A stretch of DNA of 49,008 nucleotides from Candidatus Kryptoniota bacterium (GTDB lineage: Bacteria > Bacteroidota > Ignavibacteria > Kryptoniales > JAKASW01): positions 1 through 49,008 of the forward strand of contig DATCTN010000007.1 in NCBI GenBank assembly GCA_036567965.1, written 5' to 3'. Every line of letters starts with the position of its first letter. The stretch's first letter is position 1. The notes under the pieces were generated by a model. That model was not told the DNA's origin and did no database searches. It saw only the letters and a list, made by a program, of their open reading frames with translations. Of this stretch, positions 27,955 through 37,369 are shown piece after piece. A program made the translations under genes and the position numbers.

Positions 27955-28663
27955 GATCGCTCTGTCGGATTGCGGCAAGAAAAACAAGAATTATGAAAAG
28001 TTTGTGAGCAGGATACCGGGTTCATCCACGGTCATTTTGTCGGCGGGAAGAGGGAACGATGGCGAGCTTAAAAGCTGCGACGGACTTGTATTGACCGGCG
28101 GGAAGGATGTGGCGCCGGAACTCTTCGGCGACTGGGCCGATGAGACTGTTGAGGTCGATTCTGAAAGGGATGGGTTTGAATTCAAGTTGATAGAGAAATC
28201 TATGAAGCTCGGACTGCCGATCCTTGGAATTTGCCGCGGCATTCAGGTAGTAAACGTGTATCTCGGCGGGACACTGATTCTCGATCTCCAAAAATACCAC
28301 GCTAGAAAACATGATGAAGTCAAGGAGGACGTCGACAGGACTCATACTATCAAAGTCGTACCAAGTTCAAAGCTTGGCAAGTTTGTGGGAAGGGAAAGTG
28401 GTACAGTGAACAGCGCTCATCATCAGGCCGTGGAAAGAATCGGGAAAGGCCTGAAGCTGGCAGCGCGGGCGGAAGACGGAACCGTAGAAGCTTTGGAAGG
28501 CGATGAAGAGTTGACAAGCAAGATCGTGCTGGTACAATGGCATCCCGAACGAATGGATTTTGAGAATCCTTTTGCTCATGGCGTTCTCGATCTGTTCGCC
28601 CGTCAAATGGAAGATAACCAACATTCAGAAAAATACGCTCAATGGAGGTCAAACAATGAGTAA
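27947..28663 (+). CDS. class I glutamine amidotransferase-like / gamma-glutamyl-GABA hydrolase (peptidase C26)
   Basis: 238 residues. The nucleophile elbow is GICRG (Cys96), with the catalytic His199 and Glu201 in [16 protein letters not shown] near residue 49 is the typical PuuD/C26 N-terminal element. The family hydrolyses gamma-glutamyl amides. The real substrate is not evident; no puu genes are near, though the window has an arginine decarboxylase (42614-43165) that would feed polyamines. The start overlaps lpxK and the stop overlaps the ppdK start region by 8 nt. Confidence 0.85.
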   Translation: MFKIALSDCGKKNKNYEKFVSRIPGSSTVILSAGRGNDGELKSCDGLVLTGGKDVAPELFGDWADETVEVDSERDGFEFKLIEKSMKLGLPILGICRGIQVVNVYLGGTLILDLQKYHARKHDEVKEDVDRTHTIKVVPSSKLGKFVGRESGTVNSAHHQAVERIGKGLKLAARAEDGTVEALEGDEELTSKIVLVQWHPERMDFENPFAHGVLDLFARQMEDNQHSEKYAQWRSNNE

Positions 28664-31421
28664 AGTGAAATACGTCTATTTCTTCGGCAATGGCAAAGCC
28701 GATGGAAAGGCCGAAATGAAAAACCTGTTGGGTGGCAAAGGGGCTAACCTGGCGGAAATGACTAACATAGGTTTGCCTGTGCCACCGGGATTTACGATTA
28801 CGACTGAAGTCTGCACGTACTATTATGCAAACAAGAGATCGTATCCGAAGATACTGAAAGTCGAAGTAGAAAAGGCGATGAAGCGACTCGAGTCGTCCGT
28901 TGGGACGAAATTCGGCGACAAGAATAATCCGCTTCTGGTATCTGTCAGGTCCGGTGCAAGAGCTTCGATGCCGGGCATGATGGACACAATCCTCAATCTC
29001 GGTCTCAATGATGTCGTGGTTGAAGGACTCGCGAAGAAGACAAACAATCCGAGGTTCGCATACGACGCTTACAGGCGTTTCGTGCAAATGTACGGTGACG
29101 TAGTACTGGGTTTGAAGCCGGTCCACAAAGATGAGATTGATCCTTTCGAGGCAATAATCGAAAAAAAGAAGAAAGAGAAAGGTGTCCACCATGACACAGA
29201 GCTTACGGCTGACGATCTGAAAGGTCTCGTGGCATCATTCAAGAAAGCGATCAAAGAAAAAACCGGCCACGACTTTCCGGAATCGCCGATGGAACAGTTG
29301 TGGGGAGCGATAGGGGCTGTCTTCGGTTCATGGAACAACGACCGCGCGATTGCCTATCGCAAGATGTATGATATACCGGAATCATGGGGCACGGCCGTGA
29401 GCGTGGTAGCAATGGTGTTTGGAAACATGGGCGAGACGTCCGGCACCGGAGTCGCCTTCACGCGTGATCCTGCCGCAGGAGAAAACGTTTTCTACGGCGA
29501 ATACCTCATGAACGCGCAGGGCGAAGATGTCGTCGCAGGTATCCGCACTCCTATTCCCATCGCGAAACTTGCAGAGCAGAATCCGAGAATCTACAAGCAG
29601 CTCGAGAAAATCCGCCACGTGCTGGAAAAGCATTATCGGGACATGAACGATATAGAGTTCACGATCCAGGAAGGGAAGTTGTACATGCTCCAATGCCGTG
29701 TCGGAAAGCGGACGGCATTTGCTGCGATCAAGATCGCTGTCGACATGGTTTCCGAGAAGCTGATTTCGGAAAAGGAGGCGCTTAACAGGATTGAGCCTGA
29801 TCAGCTTAACCAGTTGCTCCGGCCGGTCTTCGACTTGAAAGAAAAAGACGCCGCCGTCAAAGGAAACCGTCTTCTTGCCAAAGGTCTGAATGCCGGCCCG
29901 GGCGCCGCGACGGGCCGGGTAGTATTCAATGCACCGGACGCGGAAGAATGGAACAAACGCGGAGAGCAGGTGATACTCACCAGAATTGAGACTTCTCCCG
30001 AAGATATCAGAGGCATGAACGCTTCTGCAGGTATCCTGACGGCAAGAGGTGGTATGACATCTCACGCCGCGCTTGTCGCGAGACAAATGGGCAAAGTCTG
30101 CATCGTGGGCTGCTCATCGCTGGAGATCGACTATTCAACGCACACGATGCAAGTGAAGGGAAAGACCGTCAAAGAAGGTGACTGGATCTCAATTGATGGT
30201 TCGACTGGGGAAGTGATTGAAGGTAAGCTCCCGACAAAACCGTCCGAAGTTCTTCAGGTTGTCATCGACAAGACCCTGGATCCGAAAAGCGCGCCGATAT
30301 ACCAGCAGTTCACCAGGATCATGGACTGGGCCGACAAGTACAGACTTCTTAACATCCGTACTAACGCCGATCAGCCCGACCAGGCTTCAAACGCTGTTGC
30401 GTTTGGCGCGGAGGGTATCGGTCTCTGCCGTACCGAACACATGTTCTTTGGTGAGGGAAAGATCGGACCGATGCGTGAGATGATCCTGGCCGACACTCTC
30501 GACGCAAGGAAAAAGGCTCTGGCAAAGCTTCTGCCTTTGCAGAGAACCGACTTCGAGGGAATATTCGAGGCGATGAACGGAAAGCCCGTTACGATAAGGA
30601 CTCTCGATCCGCCTCTTCACGAGTTCCTTCCGCACGAAGAGAAGCCTCAACGCGAGCTCGCTGGCCAGATGGGGATCAGTTTCGAGAAAGTGCGGCAGAG
30701 AGTGGAAGATCTTCACGAGTTCAACCCGATGCTTGGTTTCAGGGGATGCCGGCTCGGGATAATCTATCCGGAAATCACTGAGATGCAGTCGCGCGCAATT
30801 TTCGAAGCTGCAGCGAATGTCCAGAAAAAGGGCACCAAGGTGGAGCCCGAAGTGATGATTCCCCTCGTGGGAAATGTTAAGGAGCTCGAGAATCAAGCGA
30901 AGATCGTCCGAGCAGCAGCGGTAGAAGTGATGAAGGAAAAAGGCGTGAAGTTTGACTACCACGTCGGAACGATGATAGAAGTGCCGCGCGGAGCATTAAC
31001 CGCCGACGAGATTGCAAAGGAGGCGGAATTCTTCAGCTTCGGGACCAACGACCTCACTCAAACTACGCTCGGCGTAAGCCGAGACGATGCGGGAAGATTT
31101 CTTATCCCTTACACAGAAATGGAAATCTACGCCAAGGATCCCTTCGAAGTGCTGGATCGTGACGGAGTCGGATTGCTTATGAAGATGGCGAAAGAAAAAG
31201 GGCGTTCGGTTCGCGCGGATCTTAAGATCGGCATCTGCGGCGAGCATGGAGGTGAGCCGTCGTCGGTCGAGTTCTGTCACATGATCGGCCTGAACTACGT
31301 GAGTTGTTCACCGTATAGGGTGCCGATCGCACGTCTAGCGGCGGCACGTGCTGCGTTGAGATATCCGGCCGAACCGAAAAAAGGCGAAGGCAAGAGGTCG
31401 CCTAAGTCAAGAAAGAAGTAG
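28656..31421 (+). CDS. ppdK: pyruvate, phosphate dikinase
   Basis: 921 residues from the ATG at 28656, which follows GGAGG at 7-base spacing; the frame stays open to 28560 but that part lies inside the upstream gene. The N-terminal ATP-grasp domain starts [13 protein letters not shown], the swivelling His domain has [13 protein letters not shown] (His470), and the C-terminal PEP/pyruvate barrel has [12 protein letters not shown] (Cys861). It interconverts pyruvate and PEP with ATP, phosphate, AMP and pyrophosphate, used for gluconeogenesis or as a glycolytic enzyme. The C-terminus has a short basic tail ([14 protein letters not shown]) beyond the catalytic barrel. Confidence 0.96.
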   Translation: MSKVKYVYFFGNGKADGKAEMKNLLGGKGANLAEMTNIGLPVPPGFTITTEVCTYYYANKRSYPKILKVEVEKAMKRLESSVGTKFGDKNNPLLVSVRSGARASMPGMMDTILNLGLNDVVVEGLAKKTNNPRFAYDAYRRFVQMYGDVVLGLKPVHKDEIDPFEAIIEKKKKEKGVHHDTELTADDLKGLVASFKKAIKEKTGHDFPESPMEQLWGAIGAVFGSWNNDRAIAYRKMYDIPESWGTAVSVVAMVFGNMGETSGTGVAFTRDPAAGENVFYGEYLMNAQGEDVVAGIRTPIPIAKLAEQNPRIYKQLEKIRHVLEKHYRDMNDIEFTIQEGKLYMLQCRVGKRTAFAAIKIAVDMVSEKLISEKEALNRIEPDQLNQLLRPVFDLKEKDAAVKGNRLLAKGLNAGPGAATGRVVFNAPDAEEWNKRGEQVILTRIETSPEDIRGMNASAGILTARGGMTSHAALVARQMGKVCIVGCSSLEIDYSTHTMQVKGKTVKEGDWISIDGSTGEVIEGKLPTKPSEVLQVVIDKTLDPKSAPIYQQFTRIMDWADKYRLLNIRTNADQPDQASNAVAFGAEGIGLCRTEHMFFGEGKIGPMREMILADTLDARKKALAKLLPLQRTDFEGIFEAMNGKPVTIRTLDPPLHEFLPHEEKPQRELAGQMGISFEKVRQRVEDLHEFNPMLGFRGCRLGIIYPEITEMQSRAIFEAAANVQKKGTKVEPEVMIPLVGNVKELENQAKIVRAAAVEVMKEKGVKFDYHVGTMIEVPRGALTADEIAKEAEFFSFGTNDLTQTTLGVSRDDAGRFLIPYTEMEIYAKDPFEVLDRDGVGLLMKMAKEKGRSVRADLKIGICGEHGGEPSSVEFCHMIGLNYVSCSPYRVPIARLAAARAALRYPAEPKKGEGKRSPKSRKK

Positions 31422-31435
31422 GGATATAAACGTTG

Positions 31436-31467
31436 GACCCGGCGGGAGCTCTCACTTCCGTCGGGTC
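31436..31467 (+). other. strong RNA stem-loop between ppdK and queA
   Basis: Arms 31436-31448 and 31455-31467 pair over 13 bp with two G-U wobbles and a six-base loop (CTCTCA). There is no T-run after it, so it is not a standard intrinsic terminator. It may protect the ppdK 3' end or partially terminate. Confidence 0.55.
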
Positions 31468-31491
31468 ATGACGAGATGAAGGAATAAGTAT

Positions 31492-32532
31492 ATGATGAAA
31501 CTCACGGACTTCAAGTACGCAATTCCGCGAAGCCTGATTGCCAAGTCCCCGGCTCAGCCTCGCGACCACGCGCGCCTGATGGTGCTCGACAGGAAGACGC
31601 AACAAATAGAAGAGAAGGTCTTCTATGAGGTCTCCGAATATTTTCAAAAAGGAGATTCGCTCGTCGTGAACGAGACTAAAGTCTTTCCGGCCAGACTTCT
31701 CGGCAGGAAGGAAAAGACGAATGCGAAAATCGAAGTCCTCCTTCTAAGAGAACTCAATCACGAAGAGGGAATTTGGGATGTGGTCGTCGAGCCCGCTCGG
31801 AAGGTAAGGATCGGAAATAAGATCTATTTCGACGATGAGAAGATCTATGCGGAGGTCATAGACAATACGACCAGCCGCGGACGAACGATCAAGTTTAATT
31901 ATAAAGGCGACATCTACAAGATCCTCGATAAGATCGGGCAAATGCCGCTGCCGAATTACATTAAACGAGACGCTACTGAACAGGACAAGGAAGATTATCA
32001 GACTATTTACGCCCGGGTCGTTGGAGCTGTAGCTGCGCCGACCGCAGGACTCCACTTCTCGAAAAGGCTGATTACGAAACTTGAGAAGAAGGGCGTCAAG
32101 ATACTTCCCGTGGTCCTGCACATCGGGATCGGGACTTTCCGTACTGTCGATGTGGAAGATCTTACAAAGCACAGAATGGATTCGGAGTATTTCGAGATTC
32201 CACCGGAGACCGCGAAGGGCGTTAACGATTCGATAGACTCCCGGAAGAATATTTTCGCGGTTGGCACTTCCGTCGTGAGGGTCCTCGAATCGAATCTCAC
32301 CACGGACAATCATGTGAAATCCGGAAAGGGCTGGACTGACAAATTCATATATCCGCCGTACGAATTCAAAGTCGTCGACCATCTTGTTACTAACTTTCAC
32401 CTTCCGGAGACGACACTGATCATGCTCGTGAGCGCCTTTGCCGGTCACGACTTCATGATGCGGGCTTACAAGAAAGCGACAAAAGAGTCCTACCGGTTTT
32501 ACAGTTACGGCGACGCAATGCTCATTCTCTGA
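31492..32532 (+). CDS. queA: S-adenosylmethionine:tRNA ribosyltransferase-isomerase
   Basis: 346 residues, normal for QueA. The start MMKLTDFKYAIPRSLIAKSPAQPRDHARLMV is the family N-terminus, with later signatures NETKVFPARLLG, AAPTAGLHFS, HIGIGTFR and TNFHLPETTLIMLVSAFAG. It adds the ribosyl moiety of SAM to preQ1 in tRNA to make epoxyqueuosine. The start follows GAAGGA with 8-base spacing. The ispD ATG comes on the base after the stop. Confidence 0.96.
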   Translation: MMKLTDFKYAIPRSLIAKSPAQPRDHARLMVLDRKTQQIEEKVFYEVSEYFQKGDSLVVNETKVFPARLLGRKEKTNAKIEVLLLRELNHEEGIWDVVVEPARKVRIGNKIYFDDEKIYAEVIDNTTSRGRTIKFNYKGDIYKILDKIGQMPLPNYIKRDATEQDKEDYQTIYARVVGAVAAPTAGLHFSKRLITKLEKKGVKILPVVLHIGIGTFRTVDVEDLTKHRMDSEYFEIPPETAKGVNDSIDSRKNIFAVGTSVVRVLESNLTTDNHVKSGKGWTDKFIYPPYEFKVVDHLVTNFHLPETTLIMLVSAFAGHDFMMRAYKKATKESYRFYSYGDAMLIL

Positions 32533-33216
32533 ATGACCGACGCGATTGCTGTAATAATTCCCGCTGCGGGATCGGGCAAACGCCTGGGCGGTATTTCGAA
32601 ACCACTCATCGATGTCGGAGGCAGGCCTATTATACTCCGACTCCTCGATCTCTTCTCTTCGTTTCCCGGTGTCGATATTATTTGTGTCGCCGTTCCTGCC
32701 GGCGAGATGTCGACATTTCGGAAGATCGCCGCCGCCTCAGGGGCGAAAAAAATTATGGTGGTTGAAGGAGGTGCTGCGCGAGCGGTCTCGGTGAAACGGG
32801 CCTTCGACGCTGTCAGGGATTCTCTCTCCGATGGCGATCTCGTTTGCGTCCACGATGCTGCCAGACCGTTACTGCATCCATCCGATCTCGGCCGCGTGAT
32901 CGACGCCTGCCGCAAGCACGACGCAGCACTCCTCGCGGTCAGGGTCAAGGATACGCTCAAGCAAGTCGACGGCGAGGGCTTTTGCAGAGGCACCATCGAT
33001 CGCGCAAGTTTGTACGCCGCCCAAACACCCCAGGTAATCAGGAAGAGTCTGCTGTCGAAAGCGTATGATCGCGCAAGGGATCTTGCCGGATTAACGGACG
33101 AGATAATGCTTCTTGAAGGAATTGGAAAGCACGCATTCGTTGTCGAGCCGGAGCACCCCAATTTCAAGGTCACCACCCCGGAGGACCTGGATATTCTTAG
33201 GAAGCTTATCTCTTGA
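32533..33216 (+). CDS. ispD: 2-C-methyl-D-erythritol 4-phosphate cytidylyltransferase
   Basis: 227 residues. The nucleotide-binding loop is PAAGSGKRLGG...KPL, and VHDAARPLL, LAVRVKDTLK and AAQTPQVIRK are the conserved blocks. It makes CDP-ME in the methylerythritol phosphate pathway, supplying precursors for the polyprenyl synthase at 17179. It starts directly at the queA stop. Its last 11 bases overlap the 3' end of the convergent gene at 33206. Confidence 0.93.
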   Translation: MTDAIAVIIPAAGSGKRLGGISKPLIDVGGRPIILRLLDLFSSFPGVDIICVAVPAGEMSTFRKIAAASGAKKIMVVEGGAARAVSVKRAFDAVRDSLSDGDLVCVHDAARPLLHPSDLGRVIDACRKHDAALLAVRVKDTLKQVDGEGFCRGTIDRASLYAAQTPQVIRKSLLSKAYDRARDLAGLTDEIMLLEGIGKHAFVVEPEHPNFKVTTPEDLDILRKLIS

Positions 33217-33871
33217 TGTAGGTCGCGTTCAGGAAATCCGAAGGGAGAACGTCTCTTCCTTGGCTTATGGCGACACCGAACTGCTGACCTAGTTCATTCG
33301 CGAAAACATCTCTCGGGTCCACTTTGGTGTCGAGCTTGAATGCAACCTCACCGTCTTCAATCCATTTCCCAATTGCATCAGGGACCTGATTAGTGCCCGT
33401 TGCATAACTCAAATAAGCGGAACCGAAAAAATGGACCAGCTTGTCCGAGTCTCCGAACGAATCCTGCGGAGAATCTGAAAAAATGTATCTCGGGAGATTT
33501 CGGATCCTGGCCGCGGCGTCTGATGAATCCTCGGCCGGGAGGGGAAGTCTGATCATTCCGAGAAGAGGAAACGTCGGTTTAATGTCTGTCCTGTTCAACA
33601 CTGCAATGGAAGCGGCAAGGAGACAGGTCGGAATCTGTTTTTTCGAGAACTCCATTGCCTTGACAAATATCAAGTCGACGTTCTTGAGTTCCTGAAGCCG
33701 ATCGTGTGTCGGAGGCGGCAATTCAGTCCGGATATAATCGCGAAGCTTCTCCGAGACCTGGAAAACCTGCGGCTCGAATATCTTTCTGAGGAAATCGAGT
33801 TGCGCATCCGCCTTGTCAGCGAGTGCCGCGACAAGAATAATTACTCCTGTTATGCGGATAACAACCGACAT
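33206..33871 (-). CDS. exported protein of unknown function
   Basis: 221 residues from the ATG at 33871, which overlaps the carboxyltransferase stop as TGATG; an in-frame TTG three bases upstream is less likely. A signal peptide (MSVVIRITG, hydrophobic core, DKADA) is followed by a soluble, mainly helical body with KLVHFFGSAYLSYATG and DPRDVFANELGQQFG. The HFFGSAYLSY and DVxANxxG patterns resemble small lipoprotein-like or VanZ-adjacent proteins of unknown role, but I recognise no family. It converges with ispD, overlapping it by 11 nt. Confidence 0.7.
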   Translation of the reverse strand: MSVVIRITGVIILVAALADKADAQLDFLRKIFEPQVFQVSEKLRDYIRTELPPPTHDRLQELKNVDLIFVKAMEFSKKQIPTCLLAASIAVLNRTDIKPTFPLLGMIRLPLPAEDSSDAAARIRNLPRYIFSDSPQDSFGDSDKLVHFFGSAYLSYATGTNQVPDAIGKWIEDGEVAFKLDTKVDPRDVFANELGQQFGVAISQGRDVLPSDFLNATYIKR

Positions 33872-35538
33872 CAAGTTTGCAGGACACCGACATTGAAGTG
33901 GCCGATATCGGGATTGTTGTTAGCAATCTCAATCCCCGTAGAAATGACGTTGCGCGTATCGGCGGGATCTATGATGTCGTCGATCCAGAGTCTCGATGCG
34001 GCAAACGTCGGATCCATCTCTTTTTCGTATCGGTCTTTGATTTCTCGCAGGAGAACGGCCTGTTCCTCTTTAGATATTTTCCTTCCCTCCCTTTCTATCT
34101 GTTGGAGCTTGATGCTGAGGAGTGTCTGGCTCGACTGCTCTCCGCCCATGACAGCAATTCTAGCCGACGGCCAAGCGAAGATAAGCCGAGGTTCATAAGC
34201 TTTCCCGCACATCGCGTAATTTCCAGCACCGAAGCTGTTTCCAATGATTATGGTGAACTTTGGGACCGTAGAGTTTGAAACCGCGTTGACCAATTTCGCT
34301 CCGTCTTTGATTATGCCGCCTCTTTCAGCGCGGGTACCGACCATGAAACCGGTAACGTCTTGTAAGAATACGAGCGGGATTCGCTTTTGGTTACAATTCA
34401 TCACGAATCTCGCTCCCTTGTCAGCGCTGTCCGAATAGATGACTCCACCGATCTGCATTTCGCTCGAATTGTCAGGTCGCTTCGCCTTAACCGTCGTCCG
34501 CTGATTTGCTACAATGCCCACGGCCCAGCCGTCGATCCGCGCGTAAGCACATATTAGAGACATGCCGTAGGTGAGTTTGTACTCATCGAGTTCGCCGTTA
34601 TCCACAAGTCGTCCAATTATTTCGTACATGTCATAAGGCTTGCTTCTGTCAACGGGGATGTTTCCGTATATCTCCTCGGGTCGACTTGCCGGCGGTCGAG
34701 ATTTTGTCCGATTGAAACCCGCGGTCGGGTGGGGACCGATTTTCCCAACCAGCCCGCGAATCAACTCCAAGGCCTCGGCGTCTGACTTCACTTTATAGTC
34801 GGCGATCCCGGAGATTGCGGTGTGAGTTTCAGATCCGCCGAGCTGCTCAGTGTCTGTCTCCTCTCCGATTGCTGCTTTTACAAGATGCGGCCCTGCGAGA
34901 TACACACTACCGGTACCTTCAACAATTATTGATTCGTCGCTCATGATAGGAAGGTATGCTCCACCCGCGACACACGGACCCATTATAGCGGCGATCTGTG
35001 GAACGCCCATCGAGCTGAGAAGAGCATTATTGTAAAATATTCTGCCGAAGTGATCTCTGTCTGGAAAAATTTCCGACTGCATGGGTAGGAAGACTCCCGC
35101 GGAGTCCACTAGATAAATAATCGGAATCCTGTTCTGCATCGCTATTTCCTGTGCGCGAAGATTTTTCTTGATCGTAAGAGGGAAATAAGCTCCTGCCTTG
35201 ACGGTCGCGTCGTTAGCTACAATCACGACGTCCTTTCCATGGATCTTGCCGATTCCCGTAACGATTCCCGCGGAGGGTGCGCCTCCGTACTCTTCGTAGT
35301 TCCCAAGCGCCGCCAGTGTGCCTATCTCCAGGAACGATGAACCTGGATCGATCAACGTTCGGACTCGTTCGCGAACGAGCAGCTTTCCGCGCTTCATCTG
35401 ACGGTCCGCCGCGTCGGAACCTCCTCCTTTCCTCACCTCCTTCTTTAATGTCTCTAGATTGGCGAGAAGAGTTCTGTAAGCGCTCTCATTATGTGCCGCC
35501 GAGGGATCCTTCTTCCTGTCAACATCTATCTTCTTCAT
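33871..35538 (-). CDS. acyl-CoA carboxylase, carboxyltransferase subunit (MccB/PccB-like)
   Basis: 555 residues with two crotonase-fold halves. The first half has GGAPSAGIVTGIGKIHGKDV and the oxyanion block MGPCVAGGAYLPIMSDE; the second has GFMVGTRAERGGIIKDGAK and GNSFGAGNYAMCGKAYEP. This arrangement is closest to methylcrotonyl- or related acyl-CoA carboxylase beta subunits. The reaction also needs a biotin carboxylase and a carrier, which are not in the window, so the exact acyl-CoA is undetermined. The ATG follows GAGGAG. The downstream exported protein is translationally coupled. Confidence 0.9.
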   Translation of the reverse strand: MKKIDVDRKKDPSAAHNESAYRTLLANLETLKKEVRKGGGSDAADRQMKRGKLLVRERVRTLIDPGSSFLEIGTLAALGNYEEYGGAPSAGIVTGIGKIHGKDVVIVANDATVKAGAYFPLTIKKNLRAQEIAMQNRIPIIYLVDSAGVFLPMQSEIFPDRDHFGRIFYNNALLSSMGVPQIAAIMGPCVAGGAYLPIMSDESIIVEGTGSVYLAGPHLVKAAIGEETDTEQLGGSETHTAISGIADYKVKSDAEALELIRGLVGKIGPHPTAGFNRTKSRPPASRPEEIYGNIPVDRSKPYDMYEIIGRLVDNGELDEYKLTYGMSLICAYARIDGWAVGIVANQRTTVKAKRPDNSSEMQIGGVIYSDSADKGARFVMNCNQKRIPLVFLQDVTGFMVGTRAERGGIIKDGAKLVNAVSNSTVPKFTIIIGNSFGAGNYAMCGKAYEPRLIFAWPSARIAVMGGEQSSQTLLSIKLQQIEREGRKISKEEQAVLLREIKDRYEKEMDPTFAASRLWIDDIIDPADTRNVISTGIEIANNNPDIGHFNVGVLQT

Positions 35539-35827
35539 GTCTTCTCCTCTCTCGAACGATGAATCGGGAATATCATCGGTCCCAAATCTTCATAGAGCGT
35601 GATCCAGTAAGTTATTTGTAGAGTCCGATCGCTTTCCGAACGGAGACGCGATAGGGAAGTTGCCGGACAACGGTCCTCGTTATTCCATTCAAGAATATTG
35701 AATAAGGGCGCATTATTCAAGAACCCCGGCAGTGAGTTATTTTCCCGACGCCACGAACTCCGCTAATCGGATGTGCACGGCCTTTTTTAAATCCAGAATT
35801 CATCGTCCATTACGGCAAATCACTTCA
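35539..35827. other. divergent intergenic region
   Basis: No gene or RNA was recognised between the carboxyltransferase and the M23 peptidase apart from the palindromic half-sites and the M23 promoter. No good promoter was found for the minus-strand carboxyltransferase. Confidence 0.5.
35687..35723. promoter_or_regulatory. overlapping inverted repeats, possible operator
   Basis: Three half-sites: ATTCAA (35687-35692), TTGAATAA (35698-35705) and TTATTCAA (35713-35720). The first and second form a perfect 6-bp palindrome with a 5-base centre; the second and third form a perfect 8-bp palindrome with a 7-base centre. They lie in the divergent region, about 105 bases upstream of the M23 promoter and 150 bases upstream of the carboxyltransferase start. 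Confidence 0.4.
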
Positions 35828-35856
35828 TTGACATTCTGACCAGCCATGTCTATATT
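35828..35856 (+). promoter_or_regulatory. near-consensus sigma-70 promoter of the M23-bactofilin-ATP synthase unit
   Basis: TTGACA at 35828-35833, exactly 17 bases, TATATT at 35851-35856. Transcription would start near 35863, about 9 bases before the ATG at 35872, so the first message is almost leaderless and has no clear ribosome site. Confidence 0.75.
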
Positions 35857-35871
35857 TACTGGTTCTGAGAT

Positions 35872-36741
35872 ATGCAGCATAAATCTTCGCACGAGAATGA
35901 AGCGTCAGCAAAGCTGACGTTTGTTGTATTATCGGGTGCAAACAAGCCATCAAGGACTTTCAAAGCTTCGAAAATCCAGCTGGCGATCGTTGTCGTAGTG
36001 GTTGTCGGGGCGGTAAGCGCCCTGAGCATACTGGCCATGATCCACACCCCGCTCGGAAAATATATTTTGCCGGCTTATTTCAGCACGCAGGAGGAGCAGC
36101 TGGAGCGAGTCCAGTCTCTCGCTGCAAAAGTCGACACTGTTCAAAAACAACTTACTTATTTGGCATCTTACAATTTGAGATTGAGAAACGCGCTTGGTGA
36201 TACAGCCACCTCTCCGGATGCCGGGAGCCCAGCCGCGACCGAGGAAAGTCGCGATGAATCTTCCGGGGCTCCGGTCACTAACGTACCACCGCAAGCTTAC
36301 AACGCAAATTACCAGTCGGCTAAGTCAGCACCCGTCCAGGTTACTTCTCCCGAGAACGGCCCATCGATATTGCCTTTTATTATGCCCGTGTCGGGATTCG
36401 TGAGTAGAGACGTCAATTACACAATCCAACATTATGGTGTAGACATCTCGGCGAACAGCGGAGAGCCGATTGTTGCGCCAGCTCCAGGCCAGGTGATCTT
36501 TACAGACTGGACTGTGACCGGCGGAAATACTCTCATCATTGTTCACCCTGGCGATTTCGTCACTGTGTACAAACATTGTGAACGTATTCTGACGCAGGTC
36601 GGCGCAAGAGTCTCGAGAGGTGAAGCGATTGCCCTTGTCGGTTCTACCGGCGTGACCAGCACGGGCCCGCATCTTCATTTCGAGTTGTGGCAGGACGGGA
36701 AGAATCTCGACCCGATGAATTACTTACTAACTAAGAACTAA
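35872..36741 (+). CDS. M23 family peptidase (LytM domain), membrane anchored
   Basis: 289 residues. A cytoplasmic N-terminus (1-34) is followed by a transmembrane helix (35-56), a coiled coil (72-108), a low-complexity linker (110-165) and the LytM domain (166-289). Zinc ligands are His187 and Asp191 (HYGVD) and His269 in PHLHFE, with His235 as catalytic partner, so it looks active. It would cleave peptidoglycan cross-bridges. The bactofilin begins 1 nt after the stop, a recurring pairing in which bactofilin localises the peptidase and helps set cell shape. Confidence 0.92.
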   Translation: MQHKSSHENEASAKLTFVVLSGANKPSRTFKASKIQLAIVVVVVVGAVSALSILAMIHTPLGKYILPAYFSTQEEQLERVQSLAAKVDTVQKQLTYLASYNLRLRNALGDTATSPDAGSPAATEESRDESSGAPVTNVPPQAYNANYQSAKSAPVQVTSPENGPSILPFIMPVSGFVSRDVNYTIQHYGVDISANSGEPIVAPAPGQVIFTDWTVTGGNTLIIVHPGDFVTVYKHCERILTQVGARVSRGEAIALVGSTGVTSTGPHLHFELWQDGKNLDPMNYLLTKN

Positions 36742-36742
36742 A

Positions 36743-37108
36743 ATGGCCAAAGAAGAAGCTCAACTGAATATCATCTCCCACGGTTCCAGGTTTGAAGGGA
36801 AGATCACGAGTTCCGGCAGCATGCGTGTTGACGGGCAGGTGAACGGAGATGTTACGCTGACCGGTGATCTGGTGATCGGCGCGAATGGTGAAATCAGCGG
36901 CAACATCGAAGCACAGACCGTCACCGTAGGAGGTAAGATTACCGGAAATATCAACGTGAAGAACAAGCTCGTTCTTGAAGGGAAAGCCAGAATAAAAGGA
37001 GACATCCGCGCGTCGAAACTGGTCATAGATGAAGGCGCGATCTTCGACGGCAAGTGTGAAATGAGCGGCGACCGTAGACCTGACCAGAAGAGCGAGCTTT
37101 TCAGATGA
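36743..37108 (+). CDS. bactofilin (polymer-forming cytoskeletal protein)
   Basis: 121 residues. The core from about residue 12 to 108 has the bactofilin repeat pattern (SRFEGKITSSGSMRVDGQVNG..., ISGNIEAQTVTVGGKITGN...), which folds as a right-handed beta-helix. The short charged N- and C-terminal tails are typical. Bactofilins polymerise without nucleotide and recruit cell-wall enzymes. The neighbouring M23 peptidase is its likely partner. Confidence 0.95.
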   Translation: MAKEEAQLNIISHGSRFEGKITSSGSMRVDGQVNGDVTLTGDLVIGANGEISGNIEAQTVTVGGKITGNINVKNKLVLEGKARIKGDIRASKLVIDEGAIFDGKCEMSGDRRPDQKSELFR

Positions 37109-37111
37109 CCC

Positions 37112-37369
37112 GTGGCAAATGTCATTAAGAAGCGCAGCGGGACTCTAGGTGATGCGTACAGACAACTCGCCCCATACATGGGACTGGGCACTGAACTGGC
37201 TGCATCTGTCGGGGGCATGTTGTTGGTCGGGTATTTCCTCGATGAATATTTCAAGACCACACCGTGGCTTCTACTTGCTGGTGCTGTAGTCGGATTTATA
37301 GGCGGGTTCTACAACTTTTTTAGAGAAGTACAAAAACTCAGCAGAAGTGATACCGACAAACGAGGCTGA
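37112..37369 (+). CDS. AtpZ/AtpI family small membrane protein
   Basis: 85 residues from a GTG at 37112, 3 nt after the bactofilin. Two transmembrane helices (about 25-45 and 50-70) are preceded by the short conserved block YRQLAPYMGLGTELAASVGGM and followed by GFIGGFYNFFREV. Such proteins precede F-ATP synthase operons and have been linked to Mg/Ca transport and to assembly of the c-ring. It overlaps the next gene by 23 nt. Confidence 0.85.
   Translation: MANVIKKRSGTLGDAYRQLAPYMGLGTELAASVGGMLLVGYFLDEYFKTTPWLLLAGAVVGFIGGFYNFFREVQKLSRSDTDKRG

Noticed and set aside
28350-29192. 280-codon minus-strand frame opposite the amidotransferase and ppdK
   Set aside because: It crosses two solid genes on the other strand and shows no protein family signal.
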